From: Poa pratensis
Lineage: Eukaryota; Streptophyta; Magnoliopsida; Poales; Poaceae
Assembly: GCA_947311845.1 (NCBI GenBank)
Contig: CAMZMU010000111.1
Span: forward strand, 26,295,638 to 26,359,637
DNA: 64,000 nucleotides
Direction of reading: 5' to 3'
The translations under genes and the position numbers were made by a program. Below are positions 1 to 10,581 of this stretch, piece by piece. The notes beneath the pieces are model-generated. The model was not told where the DNA came from and did no database searches. It saw only the letters and a list, made by a program, of their open reading frames with translations. Positions within the stretch are counted from its first letter, which is position 1. Every line of letters starts with the position of its first letter.

Positions 1-470
1 TTACCACGTAATCGATCCTCACAGACGGTGTTTATAGAAAAACATCTACAACACCAGATAAAATATAATATATAATATAATTCAGACGGATCTGATGCAT
101 TGATTTTTTGTTTTTATTATGTTAATGTTTTTTCTAAAACTTTGTCATAATCTTGAAAGTATGACTTTTAGCAAAACTAATAAGTAGTATGCACTATTAT
201 TTGAGATATTACACTGCAAAAGCCCTAATTTCATACGCGCTATCTCTTTAACCGTCTCAGTGCAAACTCCCGCGTCCCACCAAAAAAGAAGCACTAACTT
301 CATGGTATAGCCAAACGACGAGTTTTCTTCCTATCCACACCGCACAGGATGGAGCACCGAAGAAAAGGGCAGTCAAAATAAGAGCATACATTCCTTTCCC
401 CTGATCGAAAAGGTAAAAAAAAAAGCCATTGTCAAAGATTCATTTCCTTGCCCCAATCATGGTCACCGCC
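1..470. repeat. Dispersed module F (partial) and flank, no gene
   Basis: AT-rich intergenic DNA. The first 240 bases are a partial copy of a dispersed module that recurs near 2868-3260, 5520-5880 and 41530-41960. Shared landmarks are taccacgtaatcgatcctca, a stretch of aaaacatctacaa, and ttgttcttatatagg (not present here) followed by aaaactttg.cataatc. No coding potential was seen. Confidence 0.6.
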
Positions 471-960
471 ATCTCACTGCCTCGATGGTGAACGTGAATC
501 GAATCCACAACGCAAACATTATTATTGGCGAAGAAGCTAGCTACAAGCTAGCTATGGATAAAAGTTACACTACACACTACTCCGTGGACCGAACATTCTT
601 TTCCTCTTTACCGATCGCTATCCCCTACTCCGTATATATCTTGTGGCTTGATTTTTTTGAGGTCGCTGTCCAAGTATCCATCGCCATCACCAACTTTGGA
701 GGATTGGAGCAGGGCATTTGCGATCGATTCGTGCCACTTGCCGGACGGCAACTCACCGAAATTTTGTCGATCGTCCGCTTAAGCTCTACGGCGAATTGGA
801 CGTACGTACGCCAACCGCGCGCACATATCCTACTGCGTTTTCATCTCGGAATAAGAAGGGAATCGAGTGCAGAAAATATCAGCCCCGGTTTTCTTGTGAT
901 GGTTCTACTAACAGTGATCAAGAAACCGAGTCAGAGAGAGGAAGAGAGCGATAAAATCAC
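471..960. repeat. Dispersed module G, copy A
   Basis: This block matches 34601-35000 over much of its length: both contain aaaagttacac..gacactactccgtgg, ctctttaccgatcgctat and gtcgctgtccaagtatccat. The 183-codon open frame across it is interrupted in the paralogous copy and resembles no family I know, so I do not call a gene. The copy near 33418 shows what happens when a retroposon lands in this module. Confidence 0.55.
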
Positions 961-963
961 TTC

Positions 964-1135
964 CTTCCTTCCGTTTTTTAATAGTATAAGATGTTTTATT
1001 ATTTACTACATTCACATGTATACAAAACGTATATAGACATGTTTTAGTGTATACATTCACCCATTTTAGTGTATATCTAAATAAAATGTGTAATACTAAA
1101 ACATCTTATATTTAAAAATTTAAAAACGGAGTGAG
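964..1135. mobile_element. Stowaway-like MITE, diverged ends
   Basis: AT-rich block whose left end (ccttccgttttttaatag, then ataagatgtttta) is the approximate inverse of its right end (taaaacatcttat, then aaaaacggagtgag). Length of about 170 bp, the CTCCGTT-type terminus and the lack of an ORF fit Tc1/mariner-related Stowaway MITEs of grasses. The ends are degenerate, so the exact limits and the TA duplication are uncertain. Confidence 0.55.
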
Positions 1136-1139
1136 TAAG

Positions 1140-1960
1140 AAAGCTCCAAGAAAACATGGATCATCGGAATTAAAACTCGTCACTTGTTGTTCATGTCATT
1201 GAGCAAGACAGAGATAAGGGAGACACGGTCGTTCAGTACAGGTAAGTTCGTACTTGTGAGGCGTGCAAGCTGCTGGGTTTTTCAGCTGAATTGCGAGTGC
1301 AGTGTGTGAAGTGTGAACTGTGCTACCTGAGAATCTACTCATTCGGGACGTTAACTGGAGTAATTGCTAAATAAACAAAACCAAACGTGCGTGGCGTTGG
1401 GTTGCAATTGGATGTGGCTATTTCTCGTTTTGGACGCATTCCGTTGGATGGTAACCGTCCTTTTTGTCCGGACAGTGTAGTCTGCCAAGTCATGGTCTCC
1501 GTGATCGATCCGTAGTACTCCCTCCGTTCAAATTTAATTGACTTCCTATGCACCACATGTAGATGTATCTATACATGTAACATGTCTAGATGCATCCACA
1601 TTTGGTGCATAACAAATCAATTAAATGGAACGGAGGGAGTATGATAGTGACACGGACCCATGTTTGTTCCTCGACAGCACGTATTTGCTTGCTCGATGTC
1701 ACTCGACAGACAGTGATCCATATATGTGTTGTTCGAAAGCAGAAGTAAAAGCACTACTCTGGAAGCCTGCACCGATCTCCGGAACATCCGTGCAACCTCG
1801 AGAAATTACGCGAAAGCACACTGCACGACGGAGGCTTTCGCTGTAAGAAATGGCGACTGTTTTGAGTTGGAGACGTTCGGATGTAAAGTAATTAAGCTAG
1901 TGCGCACACACACGGCCGGTGCAAAATGGTGGGTGTAGTCCTAGTGGAACGGGCACATGC
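1140..1960. repeat. Dispersed module H, copy A
   Basis: Copies of this module occur at about 14270-15050, 15280-15905 and 34980-35625. Shared landmarks are aaaccaaacgtgcgtggcg, gacgcattccgttggatggta, gacacggacccat.gtttgttcctc and aaatggtgggtgtagt. It is interrupted here by the 122-bp MITE at 1518-1639, absent from the other copies. No ORF is conserved between copies, so it is treated as non-coding repeat. Confidence 0.6.
1518..1639. mobile_element. Stowaway MITE (122 bp)
   Basis: Begins CTCCCTCCGTTC and ends GAACGGAGGGAG, an inverted terminal repeat, and is flanked on both sides by TA (1516-1517 and 1640-1641), the Tc1/mariner target duplication. The interior is imperfectly palindromic (caaatttaattgactt against aatcaattaaatgg). 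It has no coding capacity. Paralogous module copies near 14830 and 35285 lack it, supporting a discrete insertion. Confidence 0.88.
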
Positions 1961-2867
1961 GAAAAGGCAACAAACATAACAAAGCATTGGCTTTCAAAAG
2001 TTTTAAAAAGGGCCTCTGAGGCTCTGAAATATATATAACTGAATTTGCACCGACTCTTAGACGTGTCTTGGATGACAAGTTCGCGTAACACCGCCCGTGT
2101 GCTGCAGCAGTTCAGGATCGAGCACCCTGCTATCCATTGTTTTGCTTTTTTAAACAAGCCCTGCTATCCATTGCGTAGACAAGCAAATAAGCTCTTGTTC
2201 AACAACAACAAATAAGCTAGTGCATCGCGCCGAGAGCGTGTCTCGCACGCCGAGACAGCGCGTGCGTCTGCGTGGAGACATCCCCTCCTCGTTCGTATCC
2301 ATGGAGCTGGACCAAGCTTCTCTGCTCTTCCTCTACACGTCAGGACTGAGCTAGCTAGCGAAAACACTGAACAAAAGACTGCCAGCTAAATTCGCAGGCG
2401 AGAGCTCTTCGACACGTGTACCGCCGCTTCCTGGCAAACACTTTGCGTACGTGTAACCTTCACGTGCGTCAGCGCGCAGAACGACAACACCGCTCCGACC
2501 ACGCGCACCTACGTACGCGCCGGGCTCCTGCTGACGCTTGTGCTGACGAGAGCGATGCGTTTCATGGAGATTTATTGTGCCGGGCGGGCAGGTGACGCGG
2601 ATGGTGGAGTGCCGCATCTCCTCTCTTTCCTTTGGCCGTCGCCGGATGGATGGTGGTTGCGCCGCCACATCCTTTGTGCTTCCTTCAATGCATGCATGGA
2701 TGGTTGACCAAATGCCGCTTAATTGCGTTGCCTCTCATTCATTCCATCATGAGAAATGAGGACCGCGTGATCGATGATGCAACGCCCAACGGTTGTTCAC
2801 CCTCGGAGTATTTCGCACGTGTTCTACAAAAAGTGAAACATGAATATCAATCATTCTAAATACATGC
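1961..2867. repeat. Dispersed module I, copy A
   Basis: Related to 15905-17066, to 37646-38370 plus 38560-38950, and in part to 27690-27806. Landmarks are aatttgcaccga.t.ttagacg, acaccgcccgtgtgctgcag, gctcttgttcaacaacaa, ctcctgctgacgc..gtgctgacg and gccggatggatggtggttgcg. Overlapping short frames occur but none is conserved between copies. The uninterrupted stretch at about 2190-2240 is the empty site for the SINE-like insertion at 37846. Confidence 0.6.
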
Positions 2868-3360
2868 CACGGTTTGATTTAGAAAACATTAAGAATCTTT
2901 TTTTGTAATTCTATTTACCACGTAATCAATCATCACGGACGGTGTTCATAGGAAAACATATACGATATCTTATAATATAATGAATAATACAATTCATGAC
3001 GGATCTAATGGCATTGATTTGTTGTTCTTATATAGGTTATTTTATTTCTAAAACTTTGCCAGAATCTGCTAAATGACATTCAGCAAAACTAAAAGAAATA
3101 TGCATTGTATTTGATATAGAATGGCAATAGTGATTACACTTAGAAAAACCCTCCCGTTCCCTTCCAACGAAAGCAATCATGCCGGATTTGACTGATTTGA
3201 ATCACCATACACTTCCATCCTTAAGTAGAATGTGCGCATTAAAAAATGCCTACAATTAAATCTCATGCTTAAGTTGATGGATTTCTACATCGATGACCAA
3301 ATTTGCAAAAATAATATTTTAATTATTAATTGCATGCACAACACCCATTGATTTAATCTT
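2868..3360. repeat. Dispersed module F, copy 2
   Basis: Fuller copy of the module at the window start: it holds taccacgtaatcaatcatca, gacggatctaatg, cattgatttgttgttctta, ttagcaaaacta and tgccggatttgactgatt in the same order as 5520-5880 and 41530-41960. Non-coding and AT-rich. Confidence 0.6.
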
Positions 3361-4034
3361 CGCTTGCATGTTTGAATGGTATTGAATACATGTGGAGGAG
3401 CTGGAGGAAAGCTGCACTAGTAAGTTCCTCCAGCGAGCAGTCTGGCCCGTTCAAAACAAAGTTAGGGAGAGAGGGTGTGAAGGAATGCAGGAGCGGGGCG
3501 AACAAGACTCTCAGAGCCTCTGACCCGGAGAAAAGCCATATCATTTGGCTTTACCCAGATGAAAAGGCATCTCATTTGGCTTTACACAAATGACTTAGAA
3601 TGTTTTGCGTTTTTCTGGCTCAGGATACGCCAAACTATACGACGTTTTCTGAATTTCGAGAGGCTCTGATATTTTTGAAATGCCAAATGACATGGCGTTT
3701 TGGACCGAGGGCCATACTTGCGCGAAAGTTTTGGGAAGGGCCAGATTTGTCTGATTGTCCGATTAAGGGTCATTTAGTAAAAAAGATACTATATATAATC
3801 CCATCCTGAACGTCTCGCTCACTTCATCACACCACACCAACTTTCGAGCGCACGCCCGCCTCTCGCTTTCACTCTGCAGGAGCAGGACGTTGGACTGCGG
3901 AGATCTGCTGTCAATCTGCAGGACATTGGAAGGGGACCGACTGCGAGCCGCTACGAACAGTTCTGTTGCTGTAAGTTCCCTCTAAATTCGGTTACTATTG
4001 AGCTGAGCATTTAACAGATGTATATGAGGTCCGG
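3361..4034. other. Intergenic stretch, no gene recognised
   Basis: Contains a block (about 3440-3515) with gcccgttcaaaacaaagtta and gagagggtgtga that recurs near 4800-4870 and, more diverged, near 27260 and 28530. It also holds several catttggcttta/ccaaatgacat words (3540-3700). All ORFs are short and without family resemblance. Confidence 0.4.
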
Positions 4035-4425
4035 TCCATGCGAACATGGCTGGTAGCGGGGCAAACAAGACTCGCCAAGATGTAATTCTATTCTAAACCT
4101 TAAAAAAAAATCCTCTAGTGATCGATTAAAAGCTGGAAGGAAGGGGGGGGGGGGGGCAATGCCCCCCCCCCTAACATCTGCATAGCTCCGGTGTTGCTTG
4201 GCGGGGTGGCCACTATGAGATGCTTGTTGAATGATGCTTGCTGGAGGTGGAATGAGAGGAGAGGATGACGTTGAGTTTTTATAGGAGAACGCCCCGACCA
4301 GTGATGCCCAGTTTAGACCAGTATAAATGGTACCATTGAACTTACCCTGCATTATAAAGTTTCATATATATTTATACTATATTTTTTAGATGTATATAAG
4401 TGCCATTCATACTCAAAGTTAACCT
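4035..4425. repeat. Module D, copy 1, with G-run/C-run palindrome
   Basis: About 390 bp repeated at 4850-5215 and 28540-28990 (partial at 27255-27470). Landmarks are gatgtaattctattctaaac, catagctccggtgttgcttg, gatgcttgttgaatgatgct, ataggagaacgcccc and tttcatatatatttatact. At 4143-4171 a run of G is followed by gcaatgc and a run of C, giving a perfect hairpin. The open frame on the minus strand is not conserved in the 28-kb copy, so no gene is called. Confidence 0.65.
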
Positions 4426-4849
4426 TTGTAGCCATAGCAAGATACACGTGCCGGAAGCGCGGTGGCAAACAAGCCACGTACGTAAGGCCATAGGAGGCCC
4501 CAGTCAAGATATCTTCTCATCAGAGATAGTACGTCGTCACGCACTAATTGCAGATATCTCCGCGGGCCCATCCTAGTCAACGGCTTCCCAGTGTATCTTC
4601 CTGGACTGATGCCACGCTGACAAACGCACTTGTACTTTCTGACTAGACCAACAGGCGCCGGCCGTGCGCGTGCGGCCCCCGTGACGCGGCTAGAATACCC
4701 TTGGTTAATTCTAGCAGCTGCCGAATTGTACGTTCCATCACATTTGAGACGTCCTCCGTGAATCGACGGATGACATTGAACCGTACAAACACGATGGTGG
4801 TCCGGCCCGTTCAAAACAAAGTTAGGAGAGAGGGTGTGAGGGAATGCTG
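4426..4849. other. Spacer between two module D copies
   Basis: About 420 bp of moderately GC-rich DNA that separates the duplicated modules. The minus-strand 148-codon frame here resembles no family I recognise and is overlapped by other open frames; its right edge repeats the gcccgttcaaaacaaagtta word of 3450. Confidence 0.35.
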
Positions 4850-5215
4850 GGAGCGGGGTGAACAAGACTCCCCGAGAAACCTTCAGAAAAAATCCTCTAG
4901 TGATACTTTAAAAGCTGGAAGGAGGGAGGGGGGGCAGTGGCCCCCCCCTAACATGTGCATAGCTCCGGTGTTGCTTGGCGGGGGCAGCAACTGTGAGATG
5001 CTTGTTGAATGACGCTTGCTGGAGGTGGAATGAGGGAGGAGAGTATGACGTTGAGTTTTATAGGAGAACGCCCCGACTAGTGACGCCAAGTTTAGACTAG
5101 TACAAATGGTTCCATTGAACTTACCCTGCATAATACGGTTTCATATATATTTATACTAATTTTTAGATGTATATAAGTGCCATTCATACTCAAAGTTAAC
5201 CTTTGTTGACTAGAA
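4850..5215. repeat. Module D, copy 2
   Basis: Second copy of the module at 4035-4425, in the same orientation, with the G-run/C-run palindrome at about 4927-4949 (gggggggcagtggccccccc). It reads on into attcatactcaaagttaacc and ttgactagaaaaagtta, the same flank seen after the element at 32850. Confidence 0.65.
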
Positions 5216-5877
5216 AAAGTTAGAGTGGGACTTACATTTTGCGCACACTGCCCAAAGAAGTACTTTCTTTATGCGGAAGGGTTCACAAAGTACATACTGA
5301 GAACTTAAATCTAGATTGTAGCACAATATGCTCAGTTTCCTACAACTAGGTTATTGTTAGGTTGACCTTTATTTCGAAGCAACTCAATTCATTAGTTTAC
5401 TACGGATTTGTGCGTTCAATAAAATAATCTTGTATTACTACCTATTTTCGGTTTATGAGACCCATCTAAAAAATCATCCTAAGTAAAACAAATGTGATTG
5501 CCATTCAAAGATAGACCATAGATTGATTTAGAAAACATTAAGGATCTTTTTGTATTTTTTTCTCTACCACATAATTGATCCTCACGGACGGCGTTTATTG
5601 GAAAACATCTACAATACTAGACAAATAAATTACATAATACATTTCAGGACGGATCTAATGCCATTGATTTGTTGTTCTTATATAGGGTAATGTTTTTTCC
5701 AAAACTTTGTCATAATTTGGAAAGTATGACATTTAGCAAAACTAATAAGCAAATATGCACTATATTTCGATATAGAGCGGCGATAGTGATTACACGTACA
5801 AAAGCCCTCCTGTTTCTTTCCAAATGAAAGAAATCCTGCCGGATTTGGCTGGTTCAAATCGAAAGATCATACACCGC
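5216..5877. repeat. Modules E and F, copy 3
   Basis: Contains tcggtttatgagaccc and gttcaataaaataatcttgt, matching 33110-33170, 26700-26780, 27940-28010 and, split by a LINE, 39180-39206 and 40362-40390. It then continues into a copy of module F from about 5520. No coding potential was seen. Confidence 0.55.
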
Positions 5878-6013
5878 CCCGATTGGAATGCTGTTTATTC
5901 CTACCCCGGTATTTCCCCACGGACATAAAGCTGTAATACGGAGCTAAGCAGCTCCGGATTTCCTCCCGACGGAATTGACCATTTCGGCCTAATATACGAC
6001 TATTCCAATCGGG
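5878..6013. repeat. Short inverted-repeat element, possible MITE
   Basis: A 12-base terminus cccgattggaat (5878-5889) is repeated in inverse at 6002-6013 (attccaatcggg), enclosing about 110 bp. This matches MITE architecture, but no target duplication is obvious and the superfamily cannot be named. The internal minus-strand frame is incidental. Confidence 0.4.
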
Positions 6014-6410
6014 TCCTGCTTTAAGTTCGGCGAGCATATTTGCATGAATCCTAAACGAGCACAGCTCGTAGCGCAAGAAGGACTACGGCTGGAGGTCCCA
6101 CCTCCCACGACAACAAATGAAGATTCTAAACTTGACATATCCGCACGCAAAGCCCATGCTTAACGTTCAAAATGGTTTCGCCCAAATCCCCATGATTTTG
6201 GAGCTTTGGAAGGAAATTGTACACGCCTACAACGATCTTTGAAAACAAAACCAAAACTCGTTCCCCGGATTACACGCGGAAAACGAAAATCCTTCCTATT
6301 TTGACCCGCCGCTCTATCTCGCTGACAACGTGGGGCCTCGTCTAATTAGCGTGGAAAAGGAGGTCCAAATAAAGTAAAGAAACTGGACCAGGCGGGTCTA
6401 ATCTAATCGG
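6014..6410. other. PP2C upstream region
   Basis: Non-coding DNA upstream of the phosphatase gene. About 6310-6400 (ctcgctgacaa.gtggg, gtggaaaaggag.tccaaa) resembles 33250-33310, so dispersed-repeat sequence reaches close to the promoter. Confidence 0.4.
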
Positions 6411-6416
6411 CACGTG
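6411..6416. promoter_or_regulatory. G-box / ABRE-like core upstream of PP2C
   Basis: The palindrome CACGTG in the context ggCACGTGcc lies about 390 bp before the PP2C start codon and about 20 bp before an aataaata sequence that could serve as a weak TATA element. The G-box is a known bZIP/bHLH site. That it acts on this gene, for instance through ABA signalling, is inference. Confidence 0.4.
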
Positions 6417-6802
6417 CCTTTTCTGGCTCTCGGCCTGAATAAATACCCGTCCCGTTCTCCTCTCTCGCCCATCTCCGTGAGACTGAATAAATTCAGAAAG
6501 AAAAGCAGCAGCAAAATCATCTCTTCTCCGCTTTCCTTTCCTTCCCCCGATCGAACAGAAGCAGATATTCCCGCGAATCTCCCACTCCGTTTCCCGCTCG
6601 CCTTCCAACTCCTTCTCCGCCCCGGTCTCGTCTTGGCTCCTTCAGATTAAATTCCCCCCACCCCCGCATCGGCTCCGAGAAGGACTCTTGCAACTGCGAT
6701 TGGAATCGAGTTTGCGCAAGGAAGAAGAGAGACAGAAACAGAGCAGGGAGCGACAGCGAGAGGCGAAGAAGAGCAGGTTCTGCGGCGGCGAACCAACCGG
6801 AC

Positions 6803-9800
6803 ATGTGCGTGGAAGGATTCGAGGGCGATTTCGAGGAGGCGGCGCAGATCGACCACAGGCCGGCAGATTTCGCGGTGGGTAACCCCGGCTCCTCCTCCCC
6901 TCCTTTTTCAATTACAAGTCCATTTGTCTCTGAATCTTGTTCGGTTTCCCGTTCCTTTCTGGATTGATCTCGCTGTGCGAATTCGGCACTTCTCTCTTCA
7001 CAACCCCGCAGAAATATACGAAATCGGTGCTTTTATTTTGTCTTCTCTTTGGTCGTTGGTTCGTGCGCGTCCCGTTCCTTGGGTCAGAGACGATCGACCG
7101 GTCGACGAGGAGAAGAAGCCAAGTAACAAAACACTCTACCCGCCCGCGGTTGCTTCGCGCGCACACTTTGCGTGTTGCGCGAATGCTTCTTTGTTTCGTT
7201 CTTTCGTTTTTTCTTCCTAAAATCAGTAGCGAAGTAGTACTGGGATGAGTTATTATTTGTACTACTCCGTAGTTTATTTATTGCGACTGGAATTAAAGAA
7301 CTCCCTTATCTTCAGCAAATACTCGTATCATCTCCCCTCGCGCGGAAGGTGTGAACGCTGAACAGCAGGAATATCCTTTGAATTGTTCGGCCAAGAAGTT
7401 TCGAGCTGCTAGGATTTATAGAGGCCGCAAAAGCAAAATCTTTTTTGTTGTCCTGGCTTGTGGATGGTCGCCCTCCCTGTCCGTTTGTGCGTCGCATTGT
7501 TGGTATCATGCTGCGCCTTTCGATTCTGCGATGAGATCCTGTGAGATTTCCAGCAGACGTGTATGCCTCCTATCCTTTCATCTGCATCTGTCTCCTGTGA
7601 CAGAGATATTTGCATGTGAGAGCACCGTTCTATCCGAGTAGTACAACACTTTTCACATCGAAAAATCAACACTGCAAAGTTCACAACTTGGACTTGGTTT
7701 CTTAATTAGTCCTCCTTTATAGGCTTTTAAGTCTTGGAGAAAGATACTAGATTGTTTCGACAAAAATGTTATCATCCACGACCTTTACATGTAGAACAAA
7801 TCAGGGTCGGTAAAGTTCTTCAGATAGTGCTGTGCTCCTTTCTGCACTGAGGCCAAGAGAAAGTTGGCCTTTTTCGTGCTGTCGAGCCTCCGGGGACGAC
7901 ACGTACGTCTTTGGACATTTCTTAGTGAACTTTATAGGCCCGGCCCGAATTACATAATGATGGGGTAGCTTTGTCCCTTTAGCTTGCAATTATATGGCTT
8001 GCAAGCAGGAAGTGGGCAGTATAAGGAGTGGTGCCCAAGAATGCACACCTGGAAGCTCTACATTTCTCTACTAGTTAGTTTCCACAGGGAGTGACAACTG
8101 GAGTTTATCTTGTCCAATCAGATTGTCACAACTGTTTGCTCTTTACCTCTTTTTCAAGTTTTATATGATTTTCTGTTTCTGCACTTGTGTGCATGCATTC
8201 TTCTGGGTTTTGTCTATGAATGTACCTTCTAGAAATGGCTGCTCGTGGTCTTCCTTGGCCAATAAGGGATTGACTTCTGTATCCGCGGCTTGACCGAGTT
8301 GGGGTTCTGTTTGTATGTCCCTTTCATCTAGCTGGAATTAGTACTGTAGGCCATCCACTTTCCATGTGATTGTGACAATGTCGTTTATGCTATTAGAGCT
8401 GTTGGCAGAGTTGAAAACTGGGATTTGATGTTGTCTGCTATTCCTCATTGCTATGTTTTTTAAGATAATGCCGGAGCTAGCTTGCTTTTCAGACTTGTTT
8501 CTTATCTAATCCTTTTGTTTTTTGGGTAATGTGCAGATGGAGAGAGTTTGTGAGAACACAGTGACTCTTGATTTCAAGCAAGCTAAGATGGTGGCCACGA
8601 TTGGAGAGAGTTGGCACAATTTTGTCCCAGCTATCCGATCAGGGGACTGGTCCGACATTGGCGGCCGCGCTTACATGGAAGATGCACATGTTTGCATCCC
8701 CAACCTAGCAAAGAATTTTGGTTATAAGGCAGCAGATGATGAAATCATTTCCTTCTACGGGGTAATTGCTTATTCACTCCTGAATTTCTAAAACATGTAG
8801 CACTGTCCTTTATGTGTAATTATCTCCCTTGTAGCAATAACATTTAGATAATTCTTTATTTAGTCACACTGATCATGAAATATTATGTTTTTTGTTTTGT
8901 TCTAACACTCCCCCTTGTCCTTACAATTCTCAGGTCTTTGATGGACATGGTGGAAAAGATGCTGCCCTGTATGTTCGTGATAACTTGCCGCGGATCATCG
9001 TGGAAGATGCCGCTTTTCCTCTTGAGCTTGAGAAGGTTGTCAGGAGATCATTTGTGCAAACTGATAGTCAGTTTGCAGAGAAGTGTGCTCTCCATGATGA
9101 ACTTTCTTCTGGAACAACTGCACTTACAGCAATGATTTTGGGAAGGTATGTCACATGCACCCCAGGCTCTCTTGGTTTAGCATTGCCATTTCATTGATGA
9201 TAGAAAATCTTAATGCATCAGTTATCATCAGTGCTAATAGCTCGTGAGTCTTCTGCAGATCTCTTCTGGTCGCTAATGCTGGTGATTGCCGGGCAGTCCT
9301 TTCCCGGCGCGGCACCGCCATCGAAATGTCCAAGGACCACAGAACCTGCTGCCTCAACGAAAGAAAACGCATAGAGTCTCTAGGCGGCTATGTTGACGAC
9401 GGATATCTGAACGGCCAGCTAGCGGTCACCAGAGCGCTGGGCGACTGGCACCTCGATGGCCTGAAGGAGACTGGCAAGCCAGGAGGCCCACTGAGTGCAG
9501 AGCCGGAGCTGAAGATGATCACGCTGACCAAGGACGACGAGTTCCTGATCATCGGCAGCGATGGCATCTGGGATTACTTCTCGAACCAGAACTCTGTGGA
9601 CTTTGCGCGGCTGAGGCTCCAGGAGCACAACGACCTAAGGCGGTGCTGCAAGGAGATCGTGGAGGAAGCGATGAGGCGGGGCTCGGCCGACAACCTGACG
9701 GCGGTGATGGTCTCGTTCCACCAGGAGGCCCCTCCCCTGATCAGAGTGAGCAGCAGGGGCAGGGTGGAGCGGAGCATCTCGGCTGAAGGGCTCCATAACC

Positions 9801-9826
9801 TCAGGGTGCTCCTGGAAGGCCAGTGA
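6803..9826 (+). CDS. PP2C-type protein serine/threonine phosphatase (DBP1/PP2C22-like), 4 exons
   Basis: Metal-dependent phosphatase removing phosphate from Ser/Thr. Proposed exons are 6803-6874, 8537-8761, 8934-9145 and 9259-9826, all joined at GT-AG introns and in frame, giving 358 aa. Family motifs appear in order: RAYMEDAH (about residue 68, metal ligands E and D), VFDGHGG (100-106), SSGTTA (158), VANAGDCRAVLS (174), GYLNGQLAVTRALGD (218), IIGSDGIWD (268) and SADNLTAVMV (312), so the catalytic core is complete. The C-terminal RSISAEGLHNL resembles plant DBP1-like PP2Cs as I remember them. Exon 1 adds only 24 residues ahead of an ATG at 8537, so the start is less certain than the rest: a transcript from the 8537 ATG would still encode the whole catalytic domain. 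Intron 1 is long (1662 bp). Confidence 0.9.
6875..8536 (+). other. Large first intron of PP2C
   Basis: Opens GTGGGT at 6875 and closes in gtgcag at 8531-8536. A GTAACC donor four bases further on (6879) would put exon 2 out of frame. The intron is T-rich and has no convincing ORF. Long first introns in plant genes often hold expression-enhancing elements, but I see no specific one here. Confidence 0.6.
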
Positions 9827-9980
9827 CCTCAGCGGCGCGCCATTGTCGACCCCGCACCCCCTTATTGGTATGGTGCTGCATTGTTGAGTGTTAACTGTAC
9901 CTAGCGATTTGCGGCGTCCTGCCGCTGTTTGTCTGCCCATCCATCGATCGTCGACATGCCATTGGCTATTGTTACCCAAG

Positions 9981-9986
9981 AATAAA
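9981..9986 (+). terminator. Likely polyadenylation signal of PP2C
   Basis: AATAAA about 155 bp after the PP2C stop codon, followed by T-rich sequence and a second A-rich stretch near 10005. Plant poly(A) sites are variable, so the transcript may continue to about 10150. Confidence 0.5.
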
Positions 9987-10149
9987 CCGATGAAGCCTCA
10001 CCTGTAAATAAGTTGGGAGGTTAGTAAGGGATTTAGTAGCGTGCATCCAGGGGGCTTTGAGGCTCATCGTGTGATGGTTTTTTGCCCCCATTGTTGTTTT
10101 TCTCCTGTAAAAGAAACTATTCTGGGATTATCAATCAATGTAACTGGAG

Positions 10150-10581
10150 TTGATCGATGTATGCCTTGTTCATTTTTCCTATAGTACTAGTTATTCAGGT
10201 TTTCAAGTAACTGTAATGCAGATAGCGAACAGAAGGGAAGGAAAAATGTTTGACATATGATGCACCATCCGACTCTGCACAAATAAACAAAACATCCAAA
10301 TCAATTGATCAGAAACTTATAATTATGGCTTCACTGTACTGTCAAAATCTTCAGCAATCTGGCAATGATTACACAGGAAAAGATAATTAACCTCAACCAT
10401 TCTCTGGTCTCTGCCAATTGCCAATTAACATTAATTATCAGAACAAATCAACCAAACTGAAGAAAATAACATTGTCGACAATAATTAATCTTCTAGTACT
10501 GGCAGCAGCATTGCGTGCCATCAGCACAGGAAGAACATTGGTTATGGCTATTATTCGAGACTGAGACATGTCTTCAGAAGT
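10150..10581. other. Intergenic, AT-rich
   Basis: Short spacer between the convergent PP2C gene and DUF1618 pseudogene. It probably holds both 3' ends. No ORF or repeat was recognised. Confidence 0.4.

Noticed and set aside
485..1036. 183-codon ORF
   Set aside because: Lies across two repeat modules and a MITE; not open in the paralogous copy at 34.6 kb; no domain.
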